Source: Bacillus cytotoxicus (GTDB lineage: Bacteria; Bacillota; Bacilli; Bacillales; Bacillaceae_G). From it: a stretch of 64,000 nucleotides of DNA. This document shows positions 35,500 through 43,336 of the stretch, piece after piece. Numbering within the stretch: position 1 is the first letter of the stretch; the number at the start of each line of letters is the position of its first letter. Where the stretch lies: assembly GCF_023715645.1 (NCBI RefSeq), contig NZ_JAMBOP010000015.1, forward strand, positions 43,190 through 107,189, given 5' to 3'. The translations under genes and the position numbers were made by a program. Under the pieces are notes generated by a model. The model was not told the origin of the DNA, did not search any database, and saw nothing but the letters and a program-made list of their open reading frames with translations.

Positions 35500-36577
35500 T
35501 GATTTTATCCTTCTTCTCCTTCTTTCTTTATTAACTGAAAAAGGAAAAGTTGGACACATTGTTTTGTTTCTTCTAGTCAGTCAAATATGCATATTACTTA
35601 TTATGAGAATGAAGCAAAAGAAAAAAGCATGGATTGTGGCACTATTCATTCTACAAATCATTGCTTGCTACTCATTGGCGTTATTTTCTTCAATAAATTG
35701 CGTATTATTACCATTTTTCTTTTTTCTTGTATACGCAAAAGATGATATTTCACCCTTTCATAAATTGTTGGGAGCATTATCATGGTTTTTCTTTTCCATT
35801 ATCCTCCATATGCAGTTTCCATCCATATGGGAAATAGGATTACTCATTTTGCATGCACTCCTAACATTATGGATGACAAGTTTTAATCGAAACCAACAAA
35901 TAATGAGATTATTATCAGTTACAGCTATTGGGATTATTAGTTTTTTAATCATTCCTTTATTCCCTTATGTCCGAGCTGGTATCGCTTATGCTCTTCAATG
36001 GATTGCTTTAGGATTAGGATATATTTTAAACCCATTATTTTTAACAGCTGAACAGAAGCAAACAGACCATACTTTAAATAGTAATTTGACGCAAGGAAAA
36101 TTGAAGCCTCCACCGGGGCCAACTAAAGAATATGATCCATTCATTATCCAATGTTTTATGACCTTGATTATTATAGTTGTTGCCACATACGTGATTTGGA
36201 AACTATATAAAAGGCGTCATGAAATCAAATTTGGGCGTATGTCTTCCTATGAACCTATCGTTATTGGCCTTGAACAAAGAAATATACAAAAGCGAAACCG
36301 AAAGTTACGACCACCTAACAATGCAATTCGCAAAGAAATTTTTAACCTTGAAAAAAAATTAACACCACCCTTAAATCGGCAACGTGGTGAGACAGTGGAA
36401 AAATGGATGGATAGACTACGCAATGAAGAAGATATTCACATTCAATCAGACATCATTATAAAAGCATATAGTACTGCTAGATATGCAGACCAAGAAGACT
36501 ACACTCTTCTTCAGCAGTTCAAAAATGAAATAAATACGTTATATAACTATAAAAAGTTAGCTAACAAGAAGAAATAG
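35453..36577 (+). CDS. Membrane protein of the MoxR operon, transglutaminase partner lacking its catalytic core
   Basis: A 374-residue protein with about seven N-terminal membrane segments (to residue 185). After a loop and another helix (IIVVATYVIWKLY) there is a basic C-terminal domain (LNRQRGETVEKWMDRLRN...TLLQQFKNEINTLY). It corresponds to the third gene of MoxR-DUF58-transglutaminase loci, but the Cys-His-Asp transglutaminase core is absent, leaving the membrane part and a DUF4129-like tail. An upstream TTG at 35396 extends the frame inside the DUF58 gene; ATG 35453 is preferred. Confidence 0.75.
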   Translation: MKEWWNSLNTWLRYVNDFILLLLLSLLTEKGKVGHIVLFLLVSQICILLIMRMKQKKKAWIVALFILQIIACYSLALFSSINCVLLPFFFFLVYAKDDISPFHKLLGALSWFFFSIILHMQFPSIWEIGLLILHALLTLWMTSFNRNQQIMRLLSVTAIGIISFLIIPLFPYVRAGIAYALQWIALGLGYILNPLFLTAEQKQTDHTLNSNLTQGKLKPPPGPTKEYDPFIIQCFMTLIIIVVATYVIWKLYKRRHEIKFGRMSSYEPIVIGLEQRNIQKRNRKLRPPNNAIRKEIFNLEKKLTPPLNRQRGETVEKWMDRLRNEEDIHIQSDIIIKAYSTARYADQEDYTLLQQFKNEINTLYNYKKLANKKK

Positions 36578-36602
36578 CTCCAAATCTTAAAATTAAAAAT
36601 CA

Positions 36603-36650
36603 AAAGGAGTGTCACATAGTCAAAAATTCGACTTATGGGACAGCTCCTCT
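36603..36650 (+). terminator. Terminator of the MoxR operon
   Basis: aggagtgtcacata pairs imperfectly with tatgggacagctcct, followed by cttatt, 26 bases after the last stop codon. Confidence 0.7.
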
Positions 36651-36741
36651 TATTCGGTTGAAGGGACGTTATACAAGTAGAAACATAATGCAACCCTATA
36701 AAATACAATTCTAGTTCATCAAAAATCGATAAGTTCATATC

Positions 36742-36832
36742 AAAAACGCCATCCTTTCCTATGATTCTATAGAAAGAATAGCGTATTTTTTCATTTTAGT
36801 GGGAATTTTGTTTCGTTAGCTTGATAGCGATG
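36742..36832 (-). mobile_element. IS231-like 5' end remnant
   Basis: About 90 bases match the upstream end of the intact element at 32826-32916 with few changes (aaaaacgccatcctttc, agaaagaatagcgtatttt, tagcttgatagcgatg). The transposase gene and the other end are missing, so it is a solo end. Confidence 0.8.
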
Positions 36833-36855
36833 GGCCGGGAACCGATATAAATTTT

Positions 36856-37281
36856 TTAATCACCTTTCGTTATTACAGTAAACATTCCTGTCATACTAGG
36901 TGAGTAATCCTTAAAATCATATCTTTCATAAAATTTTTCTTTTCCCTCTGATGCAAATAATCCTACGAACGCTTTATTTGGTGCGTTTTCTTTTAGATAC
37001 TCTACTAACGCATTCATAATTTTTTTGCCAATACCCATTCCTTGATAATCTGGATGAACTACCACATCTTGAATATAAAAGTAAATAGCTCCATCCCCAA
37101 CAATTCTTCCCATTCCTATGACCTCACTCTCAGCCTTAACTGTAACGGAAAAAACAGAATTTTTTAATGATATTTCGGCAACATCAAAGTTCATAAAATC
37201 TTCCCACCCCACAACTGAACATAAATATTTATATTCTTCTAATGTTGGTGCATAATTTGAGATTGTATATTGTCTTTCCAT
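36856..37281 (-). CDS. GNAT family N-acetyltransferase
   Basis: A 141-residue GNAT protein of the compact YitI/ElaA-like type. The acetyl-CoA loop is VVVHPDYQGMGIGKKIMNALVEYL (Q-G-M-G-I-G, about residues 76-99), followed by KFYERYDFKDYSPSMTGMF. The substrate is not known. A good site (ggaggattt) precedes the ATG. The C-terminal end lies close to the IS231 remnant. Confidence 0.9.
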   Translation of the reverse strand: MERQYTISNYAPTLEEYKYLCSVVGWEDFMNFDVAEISLKNSVFSVTVKAESEVIGMGRIVGDGAIYFYIQDVVVHPDYQGMGIGKKIMNALVEYLKENAPNKAFVGLFASEGKEKFYERYDFKDYSPSMTGMFTVITKGD

Positions 37282-37492
37282 AAATCCTCCCCCTATCTCT
37301 CCATCATTTCAAGTTAGCAATTTTGCACTTCTTTTTCTTCCGAATGTTCAGATTTAAGTATATATTATATTCATGTGAAAGTTAACATAATCCCCCGTTG
37401 AAAGTTTTCCTATACTGATATTAAGGGTTTACATTTCTGAAAATTAAATCTATTATTAAAAGTGGGAAATTAAGTAAGAAGGATGTGGTTCT

Positions 37493-38362
37493 ATGTCGAA
37501 GAAAATCATTCTATCAGGCTGGGAGCTAATTATTCATCTATCGTTGTCGTTTGTCGGTATACTAGCGGTTGGCTCTCTACCCATTCTATTCAAAGGACTT
37601 TCAATAGATATTCCAGGGTATTTTAGTAGTATGTATAACATTTGCGAGAAGATAATACTACACGCTTCATCTATTCAGTATGGTATGAAGCCTAAAAAGG
37701 ATTTGTTCCCACAAATATTTTTTCACTATAAAGAGACGATGGTTATACTCTCAATTTCACTGATTGTTTCATTAATAACGTCATTTATACTAGTACACGT
37801 AATCTTAAGGGTTAACGAAAAATGGCAGAATAGGATTAAAGAATTCATGTTATTTCTTCAATCTTTACCTGACATATTGTTTATTGTTGGTTCCCAATTG
37901 TTGGTGGTATGGATATTCCAGAAAACTGGTATTATGGCAGCGCAAGTAGCAGGACTTGGAGACCAGAAGGTGCGACTCTTACCAATTATATGTTTTTGTA
38001 TACCTACCGTTATAATGTTTGTTAAGTTCTTACTTCTAAGATTTGAGGATGAGTTGAGAAAGGATTATGTATTGTTTGCTGCTGCAAAGGGGATGGATCG
38101 TCTTCATATTTTAAACCGCCATGTACTAAGAAACGTACTATTAAGCACTTTGTTCTTTGTAAAAGCTAATATATGGTTTATGCTCTCTAACTTATACATA
38201 ATAGAATCGATATTCAATACTCTTGGATTCTTTGTATTTATTAAAACTTACAAAAGTATAGAGGTTTTTACGGTTGGACTACTGTTGATCTACTTACCCA
38301 TATTCTTAATTTTCAAATGTTTTCATTGGGTTGTACCTACTGCGATGAAGGAGAAAATTTAA
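37493..38362 (+). CDS. ABC transporter permease (DppB-like)
   Basis: A 289-residue inner-membrane permease with about six membrane segments. The cytoplasmic EAA-type loop that contacts the ATPase is LFAAAKGMDRLHILNRHVLRNV (about residues 195-216), as in peptide/nickel importers. It is followed one base later by a second permease gene. No solute-binding protein or ATPase gene lies nearby, so those must be supplied from elsewhere or were lost. Confidence 0.82.
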   Translation: MSKKIILSGWELIIHLSLSFVGILAVGSLPILFKGLSIDIPGYFSSMYNICEKIILHASSIQYGMKPKKDLFPQIFFHYKETMVILSISLIVSLITSFILVHVILRVNEKWQNRIKEFMLFLQSLPDILFIVGSQLLVVWIFQKTGIMAAQVAGLGDQKVRLLPIICFCIPTVIMFVKFLLLRFEDELRKDYVLFAAAKGMDRLHILNRHVLRNVLLSTLFFVKANIWFMLSNLYIIESIFNTLGFFVFIKTYKSIEVFTVGLLLIYLPIFLIFKCFHWVVPTAMKEKI

Positions 38363-38363
38363 T

Positions 38364-39353
38364 ATGTGGCGTTATTTAAAGCACGATAAAAGGTTCTGGT
38401 TAGGTGGTCTATTTTTAACAATATTAATGGTCCTAAGTATAGGAAATACTATTTTCAATGATGGGAATATACACAAAGTATCCCTTCAATATGATAAAAC
38501 TGGTTATCCTGAAGTACCTCCATTTCCGCCTTCAATGCAATTTTTATTTGGTACCGACAGAATGGGATACGACTTATTCAATCTGATCATTGAGGGGGCT
38601 AAATGGACTATTGGGTTTGCAATCATAGTAGCCATTTTACGTATGATGCTAGGTATCATAATTGGTTTTTTACTTGGTACATATGTTAAAAGAGGGTTTA
38701 AAAAAATAGAAGCATTTTTTGATAGTTTTACAATCGTTCCAATGGTTATGATTTGCTATTTTATATTATCAGGGGTACTTATTTATGAAAATGGGATGAT
38801 ACCTGCTCCATTTTATCAAAGACTTCTATTCCAATTAGCCGTGATTGTTCTTTTAAGTGTTCCTACACTATCATTATATGTTGCAAATGAAGTGAGAAAA
38901 TTGCAAACTGAAGAGTTTATTGAAGCGGCACAGATCCTTGGTGGTGGAAAATTACACATCGTTGTTAAGCACATTCTCCCTCACTTGATTCCAACATTTG
39001 TAATAATGCTTTTGCAACAATTTGTACAAACACTAACATTGTTGCTTCATTTAGGTCTACTAAAGTTGTTTTTTGGTGGAACAATATTTTATGGTGCTGA
39101 TGCTGATTCTGTAACACATGAGTGGACAGGTTTAATTGGGATGTACTATCCTTCTCTATCTGCTGATCCTTGGATTCCAATGGTTCCGATAATTTTCTTT
39201 AGCTTAACTGTTCTAGCTGCGAATAAAATAACCGATAGTATTCAAGATTCTTTAGAAAAAAACAGAACTGGCAATATCTCTGTTGAAAATACTAATAAGA
39301 GTGTTTTGCACGTACCTGATAATGAATTGTTTACATTCAAACATCAAGCATAA
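38364..39353 (+). CDS. ABC transporter permease (DppC-like)
   Basis: A 329-residue permease. It has a first membrane helix at about 12-32, an extracytoplasmic loop with the FGTDRMGYDLF signature of DppC-type subunits (about residue 62), and an EAA-type loop FIEAAQILGGGKLHIVVKHILPHLIP (about 183-208). It is co-transcribed with the upstream permease. An IS231-related mini-element begins 26 bases after the stop, where ATPase genes would be expected. Confidence 0.85.
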   Translation: MWRYLKHDKRFWLGGLFLTILMVLSIGNTIFNDGNIHKVSLQYDKTGYPEVPPFPPSMQFLFGTDRMGYDLFNLIIEGAKWTIGFAIIVAILRMMLGIIIGFLLGTYVKRGFKKIEAFFDSFTIVPMVMICYFILSGVLIYENGMIPAPFYQRLLFQLAVIVLLSVPTLSLYVANEVRKLQTEEFIEAAQILGGGKLHIVVKHILPHLIPTFVIMLLQQFVQTLTLLLHLGLLKLFFGGTIFYGADADSVTHEWTGLIGMYYPSLSADPWIPMVPIIFFSLTVLAANKITDSIQDSLEKNRTGNISVENTNKSVLHVPDNELFTFKHQA

Positions 39354-39378
39354 ACACAGACTTTCATTTTCACTTACA

Positions 39379-39498
39379 AGGGTATCGCCACATGGCTATC
39401 AACCTAACAATAGAAACCACTCCAGAACGAAATTTTTTACATTTTTCTCGTTTGGGGATAAATCGTTTTTTTAGCTTGATGGACATGCAGCAGGCCCC
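39379..39498. mobile_element. IS231-related mini-element
   Basis: About 120 bp from gggtatcgccacatggctatcaacc... to ...tagcttgatggacatgcagcaggccccc, with imperfect inverted ends and no coding sequence. End design equals that of the unit at 32928-33065. It lies between the permease operon and a NUDIX gene remnant and may have taken part in their truncation. Confidence 0.6.
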
Positions 39499-39547
39499 CT
39501 TTAAGAAAGAGGATAATTCCGTTAACATAGAGTATTATCCTCTTTTT

Positions 39548-39674
39548 TTATGTCGTTACAATATGTTCAAAACATTCCGGTAAATGTTTAAGCTTTGTTG
39601 TTAAAAAAGCAGGTTGTGTATTAAAAAGATGTAATTCCTCTAGCGGAATCCACTGAAATTCAAACTCTCGACCA
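39548..39674 (-). pseudogene. NUDIX hydrolase C-terminal remnant
   Basis: On the minus strand about 41 codons read REFEFQWIPLEELHLFNTQP and on to a TAA at 39548. This is the typical tail of a NUDIX hydrolase (W-I-P-L-E-E-L). The NUDIX box is missing and the frame is closed upstream next to the acetyltransferase gene. Confidence 0.7.
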
Positions 39675-40145
39675 CTATATATACTTTACAAATAATACTC
39701 GACTCCCACCTTTTCCATCATAGTTTGTATGTACAGACACTCCATCCACTTCATCATCTCCTCTTTCGATTTCAAAACCGATCTCACAATGAAATTGAAT
39801 AGACTTTTTGTTAACTGGAGACGTTATTGCTTTTACAACGTGCCGACCATTGGAACGTACTGCATCAAAAAAAGAAGAATACAATGCTGATGCAATCCCT
39901 TGTCTTCTAAATTTCGGATTTACACCGATAAAATGAACATACGCTTCATCCTCAAAAGTTTGTGAGAAAAAGCCACATAAAAACCCAGCAATTTCATTGT
40001 CTATTTCAACAATAAAACTAGTTTCTTGAAAATGAACAAAAAAGAGTTTTGGCAGCATATCTGCCATCGGTCTCCCGCCCCACCAATCATTAATAACAGA
40101 ATGAATTGTAGTATAGTCCTCAGGTCTAATTTTCCTAACGTACAT
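39675..40145 (-). CDS. GNAT family N-acetyltransferase
   Basis: A 156-residue GNAT protein. The acetyl-CoA loop is FIGVNPKFRRQGIASALYSSFF (R-R-Q-G-I-A, about residues 85-106), followed by the QFHCEIGFEIERGDDEVDG end. The substrate is unknown. It begins at an ATG after agagagggtatgac, a weak site. Confidence 0.88.
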   Translation of the reverse strand: MYVRKIRPEDYTTIHSVINDWWGGRPMADMLPKLFFVHFQETSFIVEIDNEIAGFLCGFFSQTFEDEAYVHFIGVNPKFRRQGIASALYSSFFDAVRSNGRHVVKAITSPVNKKSIQFHCEIGFEIERGDDEVDGVSVHTNYDGKGGSRVLFVKYI

Positions 40146-40223
40146 ATGTCATACCCTCTCTTTTTCTATTAATGTTTATATTATTAGATATTGAAAATCC
40201 GTTATTTGACTTTGTTACCTCTT

Positions 40224-41120
40224 CTACAAAGTCGCATATTCGTATTCTAATTTATCACTTAATTGTTTGACTATAAGCTCAAGTGTTTGTTTTTCTAATG
40301 TATCTGCATTGTTAACAACAAAATCTATTACACTCCATATTTTTGCTATTGTAATTTGGTGTGTTAATTCTGAAACTGAATATGGAAAAGATACTGAAGT
40401 AGCTTTCCAAAAATTAATATATGTGTTAGCAATACTAGTTTCTAATGATTTATCTACTGTTCCTAATCCAGGGATTATAATAGCAAGATCAATAGCAGGA
40501 GAACCATAGCCTATACGCTCCCAATCGAATAGAACTAATTGGTTATTATTTCTTATTCCCCAATTTGTAGGATTAGGATCACCTGATATACAACATAACT
40601 TGGCGAATATATCTTTAGATGCAATACGTAAACCTTCAATTTCTGTTTTTAAATTCAATGGTAGAAATTTTAATACTTTTTTATTTAAATTCTCATGCCC
40701 TTGAAAAAGAAATGGATCATGTATATTTAGATTTTGATTCCAGGTGTTAAAATGTAAAGCAAATAAATACTTTATTTGCTCTATATCTCCTTTCCATCTA
40801 GTTTGAGGAAATGATAGTGGTATATCTTCAATTACAAACCAGTAACTTTGTTCTTCTTCGTATGTGTAATATGTATTTGGAATATAAATCTCTTTACTAT
40901 GAAAAAACGGTGCTAACTGATTATAAACATCATATTCTCTCTTATTTATCGTATTTTTAACTATAACTGATTTCTTTTCAAACAAAAGACGCAAGCATGA
41001 AGTGCCTCTTGCTTGATTCACACCATTTAGCTCATCTATTATTTTCGGCTCTCCATAATTATTTTGGATAAATCGCTGAACCAATGTTGGCAACCTATTC
41101 AATTCACACCATCCTTTCAT
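40224..41120 (-). CDS. APH-fold kinase-like protein with altered catalytic loop
   Basis: A 298-residue protein of the phosphotransferase fold (APH family). The catalytic loop reads CCISGDPNPTNWGI (about residue 180): Asp and Asn of the H-G-D-x-H-x-x-N loop are kept, but the first His is Ser. The metal motif VLFDWERIGYGSPAIDLA follows (about 200). Activity may be retained, as the Asp is the base. The substrate is unknown. It is monocistronic. Confidence 0.83.
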   Translation of the reverse strand: MKGWCELNRLPTLVQRFIQNNYGEPKIIDELNGVNQARGTSCLRLLFEKKSVIVKNTINKREYDVYNQLAPFFHSKEIYIPNTYYTYEEEQSYWFVIEDIPLSFPQTRWKGDIEQIKYLFALHFNTWNQNLNIHDPFLFQGHENLNKKVLKFLPLNLKTEIEGLRIASKDIFAKLCCISGDPNPTNWGIRNNNQLVLFDWERIGYGSPAIDLAIIIPGLGTVDKSLETSIANTYINFWKATSVSFPYSVSELTHQITIAKIWSVIDFVVNNADTLEKQTLELIVKQLSDKLEYEYATL

Positions 41121-41234
41121 TTTTTGTTTTTTTCAAAAAATCTTATATAAATAATTCCCCTCTTTGTTTTAATAAAAAATACAATGCATAACGCATCTAC
41201 GTTCTATACTTTTGTTATAAAAAATTAAAAATCT

Positions 41235-42164
41235 TCAATTGTAATATTTAACCAATACTTTTATTGGTTTTATTTTTTCTTCACTTAACTCTTGAAAACA
41301 CCGGATTAATTCTCGATGATTTATTTCATGTTCAAATAACTGACTTACAAACGACGTATTCTTCACACGTTTTAAGAACCAGCTTGCATGCCTTTTATAA
41401 TCCAATCCATCACTAGAACCCACTATACGTAATTCTTTTTTATAAAACTCTGGTTTTAAATTAAATTCTTCTTTATTTCCATCTGACAAAATACATATTT
41501 CTCCATTATCCTTAATCCCTTTCTGAAGACATGCAAATGCAGAATTTGTAGCGGAGCATTCAATCCCATAATCATAATAATTCTCTCTTATTTCATTAGG
41601 ACTATACAAATTAGTAGTTCCAAATGTTTTCGCTATTTCTCTTCTAGCTTCATTTGGTTCAATTATATCTATATGTGAAAGATTTAGAGCATGTTTAAGG
41701 TAATAAACAGAAAGTAATCCCATTGTTCCTCCCCCTGTTATAAGTACCTTACTACTCACTTTTGGATTTAATTTCAGTACTCCTTTGGCAGCATCACATG
41801 ATAATATTGTCAGCAAAGCAAAAGAATATGGAATATCTCTTGGAATTGGTATCACTTTACTTTCTTTCACAACACCATAAGTTTTATGTCCGTAAAAAGC
41901 CACTACCCGATCACCAATTTCAAATCACTTAACACGATTACCAATGCTTATAACTTCACCATAACTCTCATAACCCGTTTCTTTAGGATAAATATGTCTC
42001 GTTTCTGATTTATCATTCTCATTGTATTGTGGCAATTCTGCTCCAATACTTATAGCGCCTGCGATTGTTTTAATTAACAATTCGTCTTCTTGCAATCTAC
42101 CAATCTCTTCTTTTTTCCATTCAAGTTTCTTTTTCCCGCATAGCACAAGTGAATGTTGTTCCAT
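41235..42164 (-). pseudogene. MDR alcohol dehydrogenase-like gene with one nonsense codon
   Basis: Two pieces lie in the same frame, 310 codons in total, interrupted only by TGA at 41927-41925. The N-terminal piece ends NRV-K, the second continues FEIGDRVVAFYGH. The first has the GroES-like fold of medium-chain dehydrogenases (GYESYGEVISIGNRV), and the second the NAD-binding loop VLITGGGTMGLLSVYYL. Zn-ligand Cys residues are lacking, so it may have been a non-zinc member. A restart is possible at the ATG at 41903. It could be a recent mutation. Confidence 0.85.
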
Positions 42165-42257
42165 CTTACCCCCCTTCCATTGTATTACTTTTCGCCCATT
42201 TCCTTCAATTTAAAAAATTAAAACTTTTCATACGTAATTTACACATTCTGAACATAC

Positions 42258-42294
42258 AAAAAATGACCCCACCTCTCAAGATGTAGTCATTTTT
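42258..42294. terminator. Bidirectional terminator
   Basis: aaaaatgac pairs with gtcattttt around a cacctctcaaga-type loop. It lies just after the EamA exporter gene (minus strand). Confidence 0.8.
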
Positions 42295-42297
42295 AAA

Positions 42298-43209
42298 CTA
42301 ACTTGCCTTCTTTAATTTTAATGCTGGCTTTTTCACTGTTCCTTTTTTCACAACATATAACCCAGCAAAAATAACAAATCCACCAAACAATTGCATCATA
42401 TTTATCTCTTCGCCTATCGTTACAGCCGCAAATATAACAGCAAATAACGGAACGAGATACATATAAACCATTACTTTCGTTGAACCAATTTTGCTGATTC
42501 CAACGTACCACATTGCAAGTCCAAAAATTGTCGCGAACACAATAGAGTATCCTAATGATCCCCAACTTAACATGTCAGTTGGCCATGTTAAAGAGCCGAC
42601 ATTTATAAAACAGTAAACTACAAGCGGTACAATTCCTACGAAAGTGGACCAAGCCGTTACGCGCATTGCTGAATATTTCGTAATAAGCGGCTGTGCCAGA
42701 ATCGGATACCAACCCCACGCAATCGACGCGACTAATCCAATAAGATTTCCAATCCATACATATTCATATGCAGACTGATTCGTATGGCCTGTTAATAATA
42801 CAAGTGCTGCTCCGCTAAATGATAGCAGAGATCCAACTTGAATTTTTAGAGAAAAGCGTTCTTGTTTATGTAAGACCGCTAAAATCCCCGTAAAGATTGG
42901 TGACATTGCGATCAATAATGAAGCATTCGTCGCAGATGTATATTTTACGGAAAGCATAAATAGTGTTTGATATAAAGTTGTCCCCACAATACCTACCACC
43001 AAAAGTCTAAGCCAGTCTTTTTTCTCAATGCGTAATGAGCGTTCCATTATAAAAGTAATTAGCAATAAAACCGGAGATGCCACTAAAAAACGCATACTAT
43101 TAAATTGAAAGGATGACATATATGCCACTCCATATTTCCCTATCGTATAGTTCGCTCCCCATACTAAAGCAACTAACATCAGAAGCACTTCCATTTTCCT
43201 TTGTTTCAT
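42298..43209 (-). CDS. EamA/DMT family exporter
   Basis: A 303-residue drug/metabolite transporter with ten membrane segments in two EamA halves (ALVWGANYTIGKYGV near residue 10; FGLAMWYVGISKIGSTKVMVYMYLVPLFAV near 215). It probably exports amino acids or related metabolites. The frame is open to 43230, but ATG 43209 lies properly behind ggagagg. It is divergent from a MocR-type regulator with shared operator repeats. Confidence 0.9.
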   Translation of the reverse strand: MKQRKMEVLLMLVALVWGANYTIGKYGVAYMSSFQFNSMRFLVASPVLLLITFIMERSLRIEKKDWLRLLVVGIVGTTLYQTLFMLSVKYTSATNASLLIAMSPIFTGILAVLHKQERFSLKIQVGSLLSFSGAALVLLTGHTNQSAYEYVWIGNLIGLVASIAWGWYPILAQPLITKYSAMRVTAWSTFVGIVPLVVYCFINVGSLTWPTDMLSWGSLGYSIVFATIFGLAMWYVGISKIGSTKVMVYMYLVPLFAVIFAAVTIGEEINMMQLFGGFVIFAGLYVVKKGTVKKPALKLKKAS

Positions 43210-43242
43210 TAAAACCTCTCCTTCCCTCATATAGCATAGTGA

Positions 43243-43303
43243 AATTGGCTTGATAAAACACCCTCCAATTGGCTGTTATTTCACCCAGCCAATTTGCTAT
43301 AAT
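43243..43303. promoter_or_regulatory. Operator repeats and promoter between exporter and MocR regulator
   Basis: The octamer aattggct occurs at 43243-43250 and 43267-43274 (24-base spacing) and inverted at 43287-43294. The last two form an inverted repeat just upstream of a TATAAT at 43298-43303. MocR/GabR regulators bind direct repeats of such elements, so this is likely their shared control site. Confidence 0.65.
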
Positions 43304-43336
43304 GGTGATAATGTAAGTACAAGGAGACGGAAAAAA

